The position numbers and the translations under genes were made by a program. A stretch of DNA of 5,600 nucleotides, from positions 1 to 5,600 of the forward strand of contig JAFNAH010000118.1 of the NCBI GenBank assembly GCA_017860075.1, read 5' to 3'. The notes beneath the pieces are model-generated. The model had not been told where the DNA came from. It worked only from the letters and a program-made list of their open reading frames with translations, and made no database searches. The number at the start of each line of letters is the position of its first letter. Position 1 is the first letter of the stretch. Positions 1-5,190 of the stretch are shown here, one piece after another. Source of the DNA: Acidobacteriota bacterium. Its GTDB lineage: Bacteria > Acidobacteriota > UBA6911.

Positions 1-23
1 AGTCCAGATTGGCCGCTGCAGGT

Positions 24-482
24 TCACTGCCGGGGCTGTCGATCTTCAGCCTCCTGCAGCCAGCCCCGGCGGAGTTGCTCCGTTGGCACGCTCGAGGTGT
101 ACGGCTTGATGTCCAGGACTGGCGTGTTGTCCAGCATATCGACCCCACGGACACGCAAGTGACATCCCTCCCGACTCAGCAATTCCACCACGGTGAGTGC
201 GATCGGATTCGGGCGACGCGGAGCGCGAGTGGCAAAGATGCCATGGGGTCGCGTATCGGCTGGCGGGGTCACCACCAATTCGAATCCATCCGCCTGGTGG
301 AACACCCAAAGCACCAGAAGGTGCGAGAAGCCTTCGATGTCCAGGAGGCCGGGTTCGAATTCCGGAAGGATTTCGATCGTGCCCTCTGCGGCGTGCTGAG
401 CCCCGACTCCCTTCGGTACTTGCTGGGCATCCGTATACGGGCTCCGGACATGTCCAATGGGCTTCATTCTCCACTCATCCAT
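24..482 (-). CDS. trmO: TsaA/TrmO-family tRNA (t6A37) N6-methyltransferase, single-domain form
   Basis: The 152-residue protein belongs to the TsaA-like (UPF0066/YaeB) family. TrmO uses S-adenosylmethionine to methylate N6-threonylcarbamoyladenosine at position 37 of tRNAs that read ACY codons; it is a cytosolic modification enzyme that improves decoding. Family blocks are seen in order: the N-terminal IGHVRSPY (residues 9-16), GFSHLLVLWVFH (51-62), the diagnostic GIFATRAPRRPNPIALT (81-97), and VDMLDNTPVLDIKPY (114-128). It ends soon after the TsaA barrel, so it lacks the C-terminal domain of the roughly 235-residue E. coli protein and resembles the short archaeal and bacterial forms. The start at 482 is supported by AAGGAGG (489-495, minus) six bases upstream; an internal ATG at 467 would cut five residues but has no comparable ribosome site. 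It lies 104 bases downstream of xylA on the same strand and may be cotranscribed, but no functional link is apparent. The family call is firm; the exact substrate of short forms is less certain. Confidence 0.9.
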   Translation of the reverse strand: MDEWRMKPIGHVRSPYTDAQQVPKGVGAQHAAEGTIEILPEFEPGLLDIEGFSHLLVLWVFHQADGFELVVTPPADTRPHGIFATRAPRRPNPIALTVVELLSREGCHLRVRGVDMLDNTPVLDIKPYTSSVPTEQLRRGWLQEAEDRQPRQ

Positions 483-535
483 GCGTTGCCTCCTTCGACA
501 CGCGGCGCAGGGAATTCGCTATCTGCGCTCTGACA

Positions 536-583
536 GTGCCGGAGAGCCAGGACGGGCCGGGACTCCAGGATCGTCCCCGGCAC
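536..583 (-). other. GC-rich hairpin between xylA and trmO
   Basis: On the minus-strand transcript GTGCCGG (583-577) pairs with CCGGCAC (542-536), and the adjoining GGACG (576-572) pairs with CGTCC (554-550). This gives 12 base pairs with a seven-base bulge on the trmO side and a 17-base loop. It starts four bases after the xylA stop codon. No U-tract follows, so it is not a classical intrinsic terminator. It could stabilise the xylA mRNA 3' end, partly attenuate reading into trmO, or mean nothing. Its first arm is part of the repeated stop-codon motif annotated at 571-589. Confidence 0.35.
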
Positions 584-589
584 CTCTCA
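571..589 (-). repeat. stop-codon-proximal repeat, copy A (end of xylA)
   Basis: Reading on the minus strand from the xylA TGA, the sequence is TGAGAGGTGCC, then GG, then GGACGA. Two other genes in the window end with the same pattern (4089-4105 and 4990-5010), differing by one C/T change and by a 0, 2 or 4 base spacer before GGACGA. The match is direct observation; the function is unknown. Confidence 0.55.
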
Positions 590-1750
590 CCGGATCCCCA
601 GCAGCAATTCCGTGGTCAGCTGATCCAGCTTCTCGTAGTGAAGCCCCCTGAGGGCATGCTGTTCGATGTCGATGCTGTCGGAGCGCAGTCTCTCGGCCCT
701 CTCCCTGGAGTAGGATCCGAGCCAGTCGGCTCCGTCCGTGGCGCGGATTCCCGCAAGTATCCCCTGGATCTCGGGGTCGGCGTTGAAGCGGCGGGCCTTC
801 TCCTTGAGAATGTTGTAGGTGCGCATGCAGCCGCGTGCAAAGTCCCAGACCCCTTCCTCGTCCTCTGTCCGGTATGCATGAGCGTCGAAGTGCCGGGGGC
901 CGTCCCATCCGGAGTCTTCGAGAAGCTTGACCAGGAAGAAGCAGCCCTTCTGGTCCTCGGATCCGAAGCGCAGGTCCTGGTCGTACTTGCCGGGCTTCTG
1001 GCCGTTGAGGTCGATGTGAAATAGCTTGCCGCATTCCAGCGCCTGAGCGACCGCGTGGTGGAAATTCAGGCCCGGCATGGTCTCATGCGCATACTCCGGG
1101 TTAACGCCGACCATTTCGGGGTGTTCGAGGGTTTCGATGAAAGCGAGCATGGAACCGGTCGTCGGCAGGTAGATGTCGCCGCGGGGTTCGTTTGGTTTCG
1201 CCTCCAATGCAAACCTCATGCCGTACCCGTTGTCGACCACGTATTCGCACAGGAAATTCAGGCATTCGCGGAACCGTTTGATCGCATCGCGCGGATCACG
1301 GCAGGCATCCACTTCCGTCCCTTCCCTACCACCCCAGAACACGTAGACACCGGCACCGAGTTCGTGGCCCAGATCGATTGCGTCCATGGTCTTGCGCATG
1401 GCGTACTTCCTCACCGCCTGATCGTTGGCAGTGAAGGCACCGTCCTTGAATATCGGGTGGTAGAAGAGGTTGGTGGTCGCCATCGGCACCTTCATGTTGT
1501 GGTCGTCCAGGGCCTGCTTGAATTCCCTGACCATCCGGTCGCGCTGGGCGGGCGCCGCCCCGATGGGAATGAGATCGTTGTCGTGCAAGTTGACGCCGTA
1601 CGCGCCCAGCGCCGCAAGCTTCTCCACGATGCGCACCGGGCTGAGAGCAGGCCGCACAGCTTCGCCGAACGGGTCCCGCCCGCGATTGCCAACGGTCCAC
1701 AGGCCGAAAGTAAAGCGGTCCTCCAGTCTGGGCTGATAGAAGTCGGTCAT
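587..1750 (-). CDS. xylA: D-xylose isomerase, group I (short, actinobacterial type)
   Basis: The 387-residue cytosolic TIM-barrel enzyme converts D-xylose to D-xylulose by a metal-dependent hydride shift. Known Streptomyces active-site residues are all found at a constant offset of +2: W18, F28 (reaches into the neighbouring subunit), H56 and D59 (ring-opening pair), F96, W139, E183 and K185, E219 and H222, D247, D257 and D259, and D289. Signature stretches are [25 protein letters not shown] (181-192), VNPEYAHE and HIDLNGQ. The length matches group I, which lacks the N-terminal extension of the E. coli type. Two positions differ from the Streptomyces enzyme: the residue equivalent to Lys289 is H291 (in [10 protein letters not shown]) and Asp56 is N58. 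The start at 1750 has GGAGGG (1757-1762, minus) six bases upstream. The gene stands alone without xylulokinase or a xylose transporter in view, and has its own promoter with a perfect TATAAT. An active isomerase is very likely; the physiological sugar is not proven. Confidence 0.96.
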   Translation of the reverse strand: MTDFYQPRLEDRFTFGLWTVGNRGRDPFGEAVRPALSPVRIVEKLAALGAYGVNLHDNDLIPIGAAPAQRDRMVREFKQALDDHNMKVPMATTNLFYHPIFKDGAFTANDQAVRKYAMRKTMDAIDLGHELGAGVYVFWGGREGTEVDACRDPRDAIKRFRECLNFLCEYVVDNGYGMRFALEAKPNEPRGDIYLPTTGSMLAFIETLEHPEMVGVNPEYAHETMPGLNFHHAVAQALECGKLFHIDLNGQKPGKYDQDLRFGSEDQKGCFFLVKLLEDSGWDGPRHFDAHAYRTEDEEGVWDFARGCMRTYNILKEKARRFNADPEIQGILAGIRATDGADWLGSYSRERAERLRSDSIDIEQHALRGLHYEKLDQLTTELLLGIR

Positions 1751-1797
1751 GAGAGTCCCTCCAATGTCAGCGGTTCGAATCGCCCACCATTGCCGGA

Positions 1798-1826
1798 ATT
1801 ATAGACCACCCGCGATTGACTTGACC
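1798..1826 (-). promoter_or_regulatory. predicted xylA promoter
   Basis: A perfect -10 box TATAAT lies on the minus strand at 1803-1798, upstream of xylA. At a 17-base spacing the -35 position (1826-1821) reads GGTCAA, which is a poor match to TTGACA, so the promoter may rely on its -10 box or on an activator. Transcription would begin near 1791, giving a leader of about 40 bases that contains the xylA ribosome site. The -35 position touches that of the opposing promoter. Confidence 0.5.
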
Positions 1827-1844
1827 CTGCAAATCCCTCAGAAT
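1816..1844 (+). promoter_or_regulatory. predicted sigma70-type promoter of the DUF374-transporter-usp operon
   Basis: TTGACT (1816-1821, five of six consensus bases) and CAGAAT (1839-1844, four of six) are separated by exactly 17 bases. A transcript from about 1851 would have a leader of roughly 105 bases before the ATG at 1957. A second overlapping TTGACC (1821-1826) forms a five-base tandem TTGAC repeat with the first but has no good -10 partner. This is the only convincing plus-strand promoter ahead of the three-gene operon. Confidence 0.45.
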
Positions 1845-1870
1845 CGTGCTCTGCCCGTGCCGTGCTCGCC

Positions 1871-1940
1871 GATGGGGTCCGTCACGGGTGTGAATGCGCG
1901 TCGCTCTGCGACGCGACCCATGCCCACTTCACAACCCATC
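1871..1940 (+). promoter_or_regulatory. structured 5' leader of the plus-strand operon (possible RNA element)
   Basis: The strongest element is a perfect eight-base-pair hairpin, CGCGTCGC (1897-1904), loop TCT, GCGACGCG (1908-1915). It is enclosed by GGGTGTGAA (1886-1894) pairing with TTCACAACCC (1928-1937) with one bulged A, which gives a nested two-stem structure. A competing pairing, GATGGG (1871-1876) with CCCATC (1935-1940), uses part of the same outer arm, so two exclusive folds are possible. The structure ends about eight bases before the weak ribosome site at 1948-1951. No known riboswitch or ribosomal-protein leader was recognised. In GC-rich DNA such pairings also arise by chance. 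Confidence 0.3.
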
Positions 1941-1956
1941 TCTCGCTAGGGCAAAG

Positions 1957-2685
1957 ATGCCGCAACAGGATACTGCAGCAGCCGGAAACGTCAGCGAGGC
2001 AAACGAAAAGGTCGTGTACGGGTTCGGGGACAGGGTCAAGTTCTGGCTGGGCTCACTCACTGGCTACTGGACGATCCGGCTGATCGGGGCGACGCTCCGA
2101 TGGGAAATCGATGGCTGGGAGAACCACCGTTCGATTTTCGAAGCCGGGAAGAAGATCATCTATACCTTCTGGCACGGTAGGATCTTCATGGCCACGTACT
2201 TCTGGCGCAACCGGGGCATCGTGGTTATGACAAGCCGGAATCGTGACGGCGAGTACATCGCACGGGTCATCAGGCGTTTCGGCTACGGGGTGGCGCGGGG
2301 CTCCAGCAGCCGGGGCGGGCGCCGGGCGCTGGTCGAAATGATTCACGAGATGCGGCGCGACCGCGACGTGGCCTTCACCATCGACGGCCCGAGGGGGCCG
2401 CGTTATGAAGCCAAGCCGGGCGCCGTCTGGATCGCGGCCAGAACGGGCAACGCGATATTCCCGTTCCACATCTCCCCCGAGAGGAAATGGACTCTCAACA
2501 GCTGGGACCATTTCCAGATCCCGAAACCGTTCTCACGCGTGCTTATGCTGATGGCGCCGCCGATCTATGTCTCCGCGGAGGCGACCCAGCAGCAGATGGA
2601 CCAAGCGCAGCGTGACCTTCAGAATTCGCTCATGAAGCTCCTGGAGCGAGGGGACAACTACTGGGCTGGACAGGCGGTCAAATGA
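1957..2685 (+). CDS. DUF374 lysophospholipid acyltransferase-like protein
   Basis: The 242-residue protein matches the DUF374 branch of the LPLAT (PlsC-like) superfamily, which is found mainly in bacteria with an outer membrane; members are presumed to act on lipids at the inner membrane but their substrates are not established. Motifs from the chosen start are FWHGR (71-75), SRNRDGE (93-99), RGSSSRGG (114-121), DGPRGPR (143-149) and the family-typical SWDHFQIPKPFSR (182-194). A hydrophobic, amphipathic stretch at about 28-47 may hold it on the membrane. The histidine H73 is followed by GRIFM, so the usual H-X4-D acyltransferase motif has no aspartate here. The ATG at 1957 is preferred because AGGG (1948-1951) lies five bases upstream and homologues begin close to the core domain. 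An in-frame ATG at 1894 would add 21 arginine-rich residues encoded by the leader hairpin and looks unlikely. It is first in a three-gene operon, and its stop overlaps the next start. Confidence 0.88.
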   Translation: MPQQDTAAAGNVSEANEKVVYGFGDRVKFWLGSLTGYWTIRLIGATLRWEIDGWENHRSIFEAGKKIIYTFWHGRIFMATYFWRNRGIVVMTSRNRDGEYIARVIRRFGYGVARGSSSRGGRRALVEMIHEMRRDRDVAFTIDGPRGPRYEAKPGAVWIAARTGNAIFPFHISPERKWTLNSWDHFQIPKPFSRVLMLMAPPIYVSAEATQQQMDQAQRDLQNSLMKLLERGDNYWAGQAVK

Positions 2686-4091
2686 GAGGGCTGCTCTACT
2701 GGGCAATCCAGCGCAAATGGCTCTTTGCCGGGCTACTGGCGGGCGGCCTCCTGTTGCTTCCCCCTGTGCCGGCCGACCTCACCCGCGAGGGACGTGTGGT
2801 GCTCGTGATCGCTCTGTTCACGATAATCCTGTTTGTGACCGAGGCGATCCCCCTTCCCGCAGTCGCATTGATGATCCCCGTACTGCAGGTCCTTTTCGGC
2901 ATCGACTCACCGACCGAGGTGGCCCACTCATTCATGAACGATTCGGTTTTCTTCATTCTCGGGTCGCTGATGCTGGCGGTGGCAATCGTAAAGCAGAAAG
3001 TTGACCGCCGCCTCGCGGTGATCCTTTTGCGGTTTACCGGGCCGAAGGTCAATCGCATCGTTTTCGGGCTGATCGCGTTCTCGGCCTGCCTGGCGTCGCT
3101 CATCGGCGAGCATACCGTGGCGGCGATCATGCTGCCGGTCGTCCTGAGCCTCATAAGGTACTCCTCCGACGAACAGCGAAGCTCTCCGCGGCTTGCGGGC
3201 CTGCTGCTTTTCTCCATCGCGTACTCCTGTGCAATCGCGGGGATCGGGACACCCAGCGGCGGCGCGCGCAACGCGGTGATGATCGAATACTGGTCGCGCC
3301 TGTTCGGTGAGCACGTCAGCTACCTCGAGTGGATCAAGTATGCCTACCCTCTGGTCATCCTGCAGGTACCGATCCTGGCGATAATCCTCTTGAACCGGTT
3401 TGTTCCCGAGAAGAAGGATCTGTCGACGGCAATCCGCAAGCTCAAGACTCAGGTCTACTGGGAAGGCAGGATGCGGAGTCGGGACTGGCTGACCGTTGCG
3501 ATTTTCGGGGCGACCCTCATCGAGTGGGTCTTTTTCAGCGGGCGGATCGGGCTGGGCGCCCCGGCATTCATCGGCGTGTGCCTCTGCCTGATCACAGGCC
3601 TGGTTGAATGGGAAGACCTCCAGTCCGGGGTGAACTGGGGAGTCTTCATGATCTACGCCGCCACGATTTCCCTGGGAACCGCGATTGAGCGGACCGGCGC
3701 GGCATCGTGGGTTGCCAGTCACTTCCTGGGTGTTGTCTCCTCGGTCGGGCTGGGCTCAGGCCCGGGACTGCTCGCAGCCGTCGCAATCCTCACTGTTGCC
3801 ATCTCGAGCTTCATCAGCCGCGCCCCCGCGCTCGGCATCCTGTCGCCGATCGTCCTGGTCATGGCACAGGCGTCCGGCACGTCCGTCCTGGCAATGGGAT
3901 TCGTCACGGCGATTTCATCTGCGTTCACTTACATGACGATCATCGGGTCGCCTGCCAACACGATCATCTTCAGCAGCGGGTACCTCCAGGCGAAGGATTA
4001 CCTCAGGGCAGGCGCCTGGATGACTCTCGCGTCGCTGCTGATTCTCTGGGTCACATCTGAAACCTATTGGCGCATGGTGTTGCCGCGTTGA
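2682..4091 (+). CDS. DASS/SLC13-family anion transporter lacking canonical SNT motifs
   Basis: This 469-residue polytopic inner-membrane protein has roughly eleven or more hydrophobic segments and the two-fold repeat of the divalent anion:Na+ symporter (DASS, SLC13) family, which imports dicarboxylates, citrate or sulfate. Family marks are TEAIPLPAVALMIPVL (53-68), the first re-entrant hairpin with AAIMLP (147-152) and IGTPSGG (188-194), WEDLQSGVNWG (310-320), the second hairpin (about 375-390), and IGSPANTIIFSSGYLQAKDYLRAG, split as 421-434 and 435-444. The Ser-Asn-Thr motifs that help form the Na+ and substrate sites are missing in both repeats: GEH (142-144) replaces the first and SRA (379-381) the second. 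Coupling ion and substrate are therefore uncertain. The start is fixed by the ATGA overlap with the upstream stop, which implies translational coupling. The gene ends in the repeated motif TGAGAGGCGCC. An ArsB/NhaD-type ion transporter is a less likely alternative. Confidence 0.85.
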   Translation: MRGLLYWAIQRKWLFAGLLAGGLLLLPPVPADLTREGRVVLVIALFTIILFVTEAIPLPAVALMIPVLQVLFGIDSPTEVAHSFMNDSVFFILGSLMLAVAIVKQKVDRRLAVILLRFTGPKVNRIVFGLIAFSACLASLIGEHTVAAIMLPVVLSLIRYSSDEQRSSPRLAGLLLFSIAYSCAIAGIGTPSGGARNAVMIEYWSRLFGEHVSYLEWIKYAYPLVILQVPILAIILLNRFVPEKKDLSTAIRKLKTQVYWEGRMRSRDWLTVAIFGATLIEWVFFSGRIGLGAPAFIGVCLCLITGLVEWEDLQSGVNWGVFMIYAATISLGTAIERTGAASWVASHFLGVVSSVGLGSGPGLLAAVAILTVAISSFISRAPALGILSPIVLVMAQASGTSVLAMGFVTAISSAFTYMTIIGSPANTIIFSSGYLQAKDYLRAGAWMTLASLLILWVTSETYWRMVLPR

Positions 4092-4105
4092 GAGGCGCCG
4101 GACGA
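4089..4105 (+). repeat. stop-codon-proximal repeat, copy B (end of transporter gene)
   Basis: TGAGAGGCGCC followed directly by GGACGA begins on the transporter stop codon. Copy C at 4990-5010 is identical except for a four-base ACGC insertion, and both are followed by an ATGAA (at 4111 and 5018). The GAGAGG lies about 15 bases from the usp ATG, too far for a normal ribosome site. Confidence 0.6.
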
Positions 4106-4110
4106 AGACT

Positions 4111-4992
4111 ATGAAATTCCTGATGTGCATCGGCGGAGTGGAACCCTCGGTTGAAACGATCCGGTTTGGCGGGAGGATCGCTAAGGCTTTCGAGGCGGAC
4201 ATCTCAGTCCTTTACGTTCAGCCGAAGGCTCCCCACGCTGTCCGCAAGGAAATCCAGTTGGCAAGAGAAAAGCTTTCCGAGTGGGAGATAGAGCTTCCCG
4301 GCGTCAGGGTCCTGCGTGCCGCCTACCGGATTCTCAGCGAGGAAGGCGTTCTGCGTCCTTCACCGAGGGGCGAGGCTGTTGAATTCCAGGCGCTGAAACC
4401 CGAGGTCCGCGGCGCCTACGAACTCGAACTGCCTGGCGGCCAGGGGCAGAACATCAGGCTCAGGATCCGGGAGGGAGACATCGTCGAGGAGGTCAATAAG
4501 GAAACCGAATCAGAGGAGAATGATCTCGTCATCTTCGGCGCCAGCCGGCGGCGACAGATCCTCCAAAAACTGATTCAGTTCGTGAATTGCTCTGTGTTGA
4601 TTGTGAAGAACCCGAAAGACGTCACCTACGAACTACTGCTTTGCACCGACAGTTCGGTCCCGGCCCGCAAGGCGGAGACCTTCACGGCCAGGCTGGCCCA
4701 TTTCCTGCAGTGCCGCGTGCTCATACTCTCCGTGGCGAAATTCAAGAACCGGGAACACGTGGCGATGGAAGGGGCCGAGCGGGCCTCCAGACTCCTGAAC
4801 AAGGCAGGGGTCCGACATTCGGTGGCGGTCCGGACCGGAAGTGTCACGGAGGAGATCGCTGGCGCCGCCCGCGAGGACACGGTCGTGATCATGGGGGCCA
4901 GCCGCAGGCCCGAGATCTGGAAACTGGTTTTCGGCAGCAAGGCAAACCGGGTAGCGGAGCGCGTTCCCTGCCCTGTGCTGTTCGTGAAGTGA
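4111..4992 (+). CDS. tandem two-domain universal stress protein (UspA family)
   Basis: The 293-residue cytosolic protein carries two Usp alpha/beta domains. Domain 1 (about 1-167) opens with MKFLMCIGG and ends in DLVIFGASRRRQI...CSVLIVK; domain 2 (about 172-293) opens with YELLLCTDSS and ends in VVIMGASRRPEIWKLVFGS (258-276) and CPVLFVK. The ATP-binding pattern G-2X-G-9X-G-S/T is only partly kept: domain 2 has G262, R265 in place of the second glycine, and GS at 275-276; domain 1 has GASR (143-146) but no later GS, so it probably does not bind ATP canonically. Domain 1 has an insert of about 30 residues (roughly 83-113) before its fourth strand. The GASRR form resembles Usp domains fused to secondary transporters, which, with a 19-base gap to the transporter gene, suggests a role in regulating it; this is inference. 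No strong ribosome site precedes the ATG, so translation may depend on coupling. Confidence 0.9.
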   Translation: MKFLMCIGGVEPSVETIRFGGRIAKAFEADISVLYVQPKAPHAVRKEIQLAREKLSEWEIELPGVRVLRAAYRILSEEGVLRPSPRGEAVEFQALKPEVRGAYELELPGGQGQNIRLRIREGDIVEEVNKETESEENDLVIFGASRRRQILQKLIQFVNCSVLIVKNPKDVTYELLLCTDSSVPARKAETFTARLAHFLQCRVLILSVAKFKNREHVAMEGAERASRLLNKAGVRHSVAVRTGSVTEEIAGAAREDTVVIMGASRRPEIWKLVFGSKANRVAERVPCPVLFVK

Positions 4993-5010
4993 GAGGCGCC
5001 ACGCGGACGA
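4990..5010 (+). repeat. stop-codon-proximal repeat, copy C (end of usp gene)
   Basis: TGAGAGGCGCC (4990-5000), ACGC, then GGACGA (5005-5010) starts on the usp stop codon. It repeats copy B base for base apart from the four inserted bases. It is followed by GAGG and an ATG at 5018. Confidence 0.6.
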
Positions 5011-5017
5011 GGCATCC

Positions 5018-5137
5018 ATGAACTTGGACCTGGACGGGGACCTGGACAGGCGGAGCAGGGAGCACCATCATGAACGGAACAGCTGCTACTGCTTGCGCCG
5101 AAGAGAATCGTCCAGATATAAGTTTATCCAGGAATAG
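5018..5137 (+). CDS. doubtful small ORF downstream of usp
   Basis: An ORF of 39 codons starts at ATG 5018 and ends at TAG 5135-5137. It has a plausible ribosome site, GAGG (5009-5012), five bases upstream, and lies 25 bases after the usp stop. The product begins MNLDLDGDLDRRSREHHHER and is acidic at first, then rich in arginine and histidine, with two cysteines (CYC). The acidic start comes from a hexamer DNA repeat. No family is recognised. It may be a real small operon member, a relic of a lost gene, or non-coding. Confidence 0.2.
   Translation: MNLDLDGDLDRRSREHHHERNSCYCLRRRESSRYKFIQE
5024..5047 (+). repeat. four imperfect NNGGAC hexamers
   Basis: The tract reads TTGGAC, CTGGAC, GGGGAC, CTGGAC, each hexamer ending in GGAC. 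It sits in the usp-thioredoxin intergenic gap. Short GGAC-rich hexamer tracts of this kind arise by slippage in GC-rich genomes; no protein or structural role is evident. Confidence 0.6.
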
Positions 5138-5174
5138 TGCTTGGTCCGGGTGCACTTCGGATCAGGATCGGAAT

Positions 5175-5190
5175 GGGCGAGGCACCGCCC
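5175..5190. terminator. weak hairpin between convergent usp and thioredoxin genes
   Basis: GGGCG (5175-5179) pairs with CGCCC (5186-5190) across a six-base loop. It begins on the last base of the thioredoxin stop codon and is followed on the plus strand by TATTT. The position between convergent genes suits a bidirectional terminator, but the stem is only five pairs and a true U-run is lacking, so the call is weak. Confidence 0.25.

Noticed and set aside
351..363. GGGTTCGAATTCC, resembling a tRNA T-loop
   Set aside because: It encodes conserved-context residues inside trmO (around EFEPG) and has no cloverleaf around it.
197..1024. Long plus-strand ORF opposite trmO and xylA
   Set aside because: It lies antisense to two genes with complete family motifs, resembles no protein family, and is expected from GC-rich codon bias on the opposite strand.
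1769..1789. tRNA-like 3' end: GGTTCGAATC followed by CCCACCA
   Set aside because: The flanking arms (AGCGG and CGCCC) do not pair as a T-stem, there is no acceptor strand before ACCA, and upstream sequence is the start of xylA. It is not a tRNA, and no partner repeat was seen to support an attachment site.
1055..1804. 249-codon plus-strand ORF opposite the 5' half of xylA
   Set aside because: It mirrors the xylA reading frame, shows no recognisable domain, and would run through the xylA ribosome site and promoter.
1894..1956. Upstream in-frame ATG extending the DUF374 protein by 21 residues
   Set aside because: The extension is encoded by the leader hairpin, is arginine-rich and unlike the family N-terminus, and has no good ribosome site, while 1957 does.
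2928..3722. 264-codon minus-strand ORF within the transporter gene
   Set aside because: Its charged, proline-rich product is the shadow of a membrane protein gene, with no ribosome site or family motif.
5093..5122. Possible plus-strand promoter TTGCGC-N18-TATAAG
   Set aside because: The -35 box is poor and nothing on the plus strand downstream is a credible gene; it would only transcribe antisense to the thioredoxin gene.
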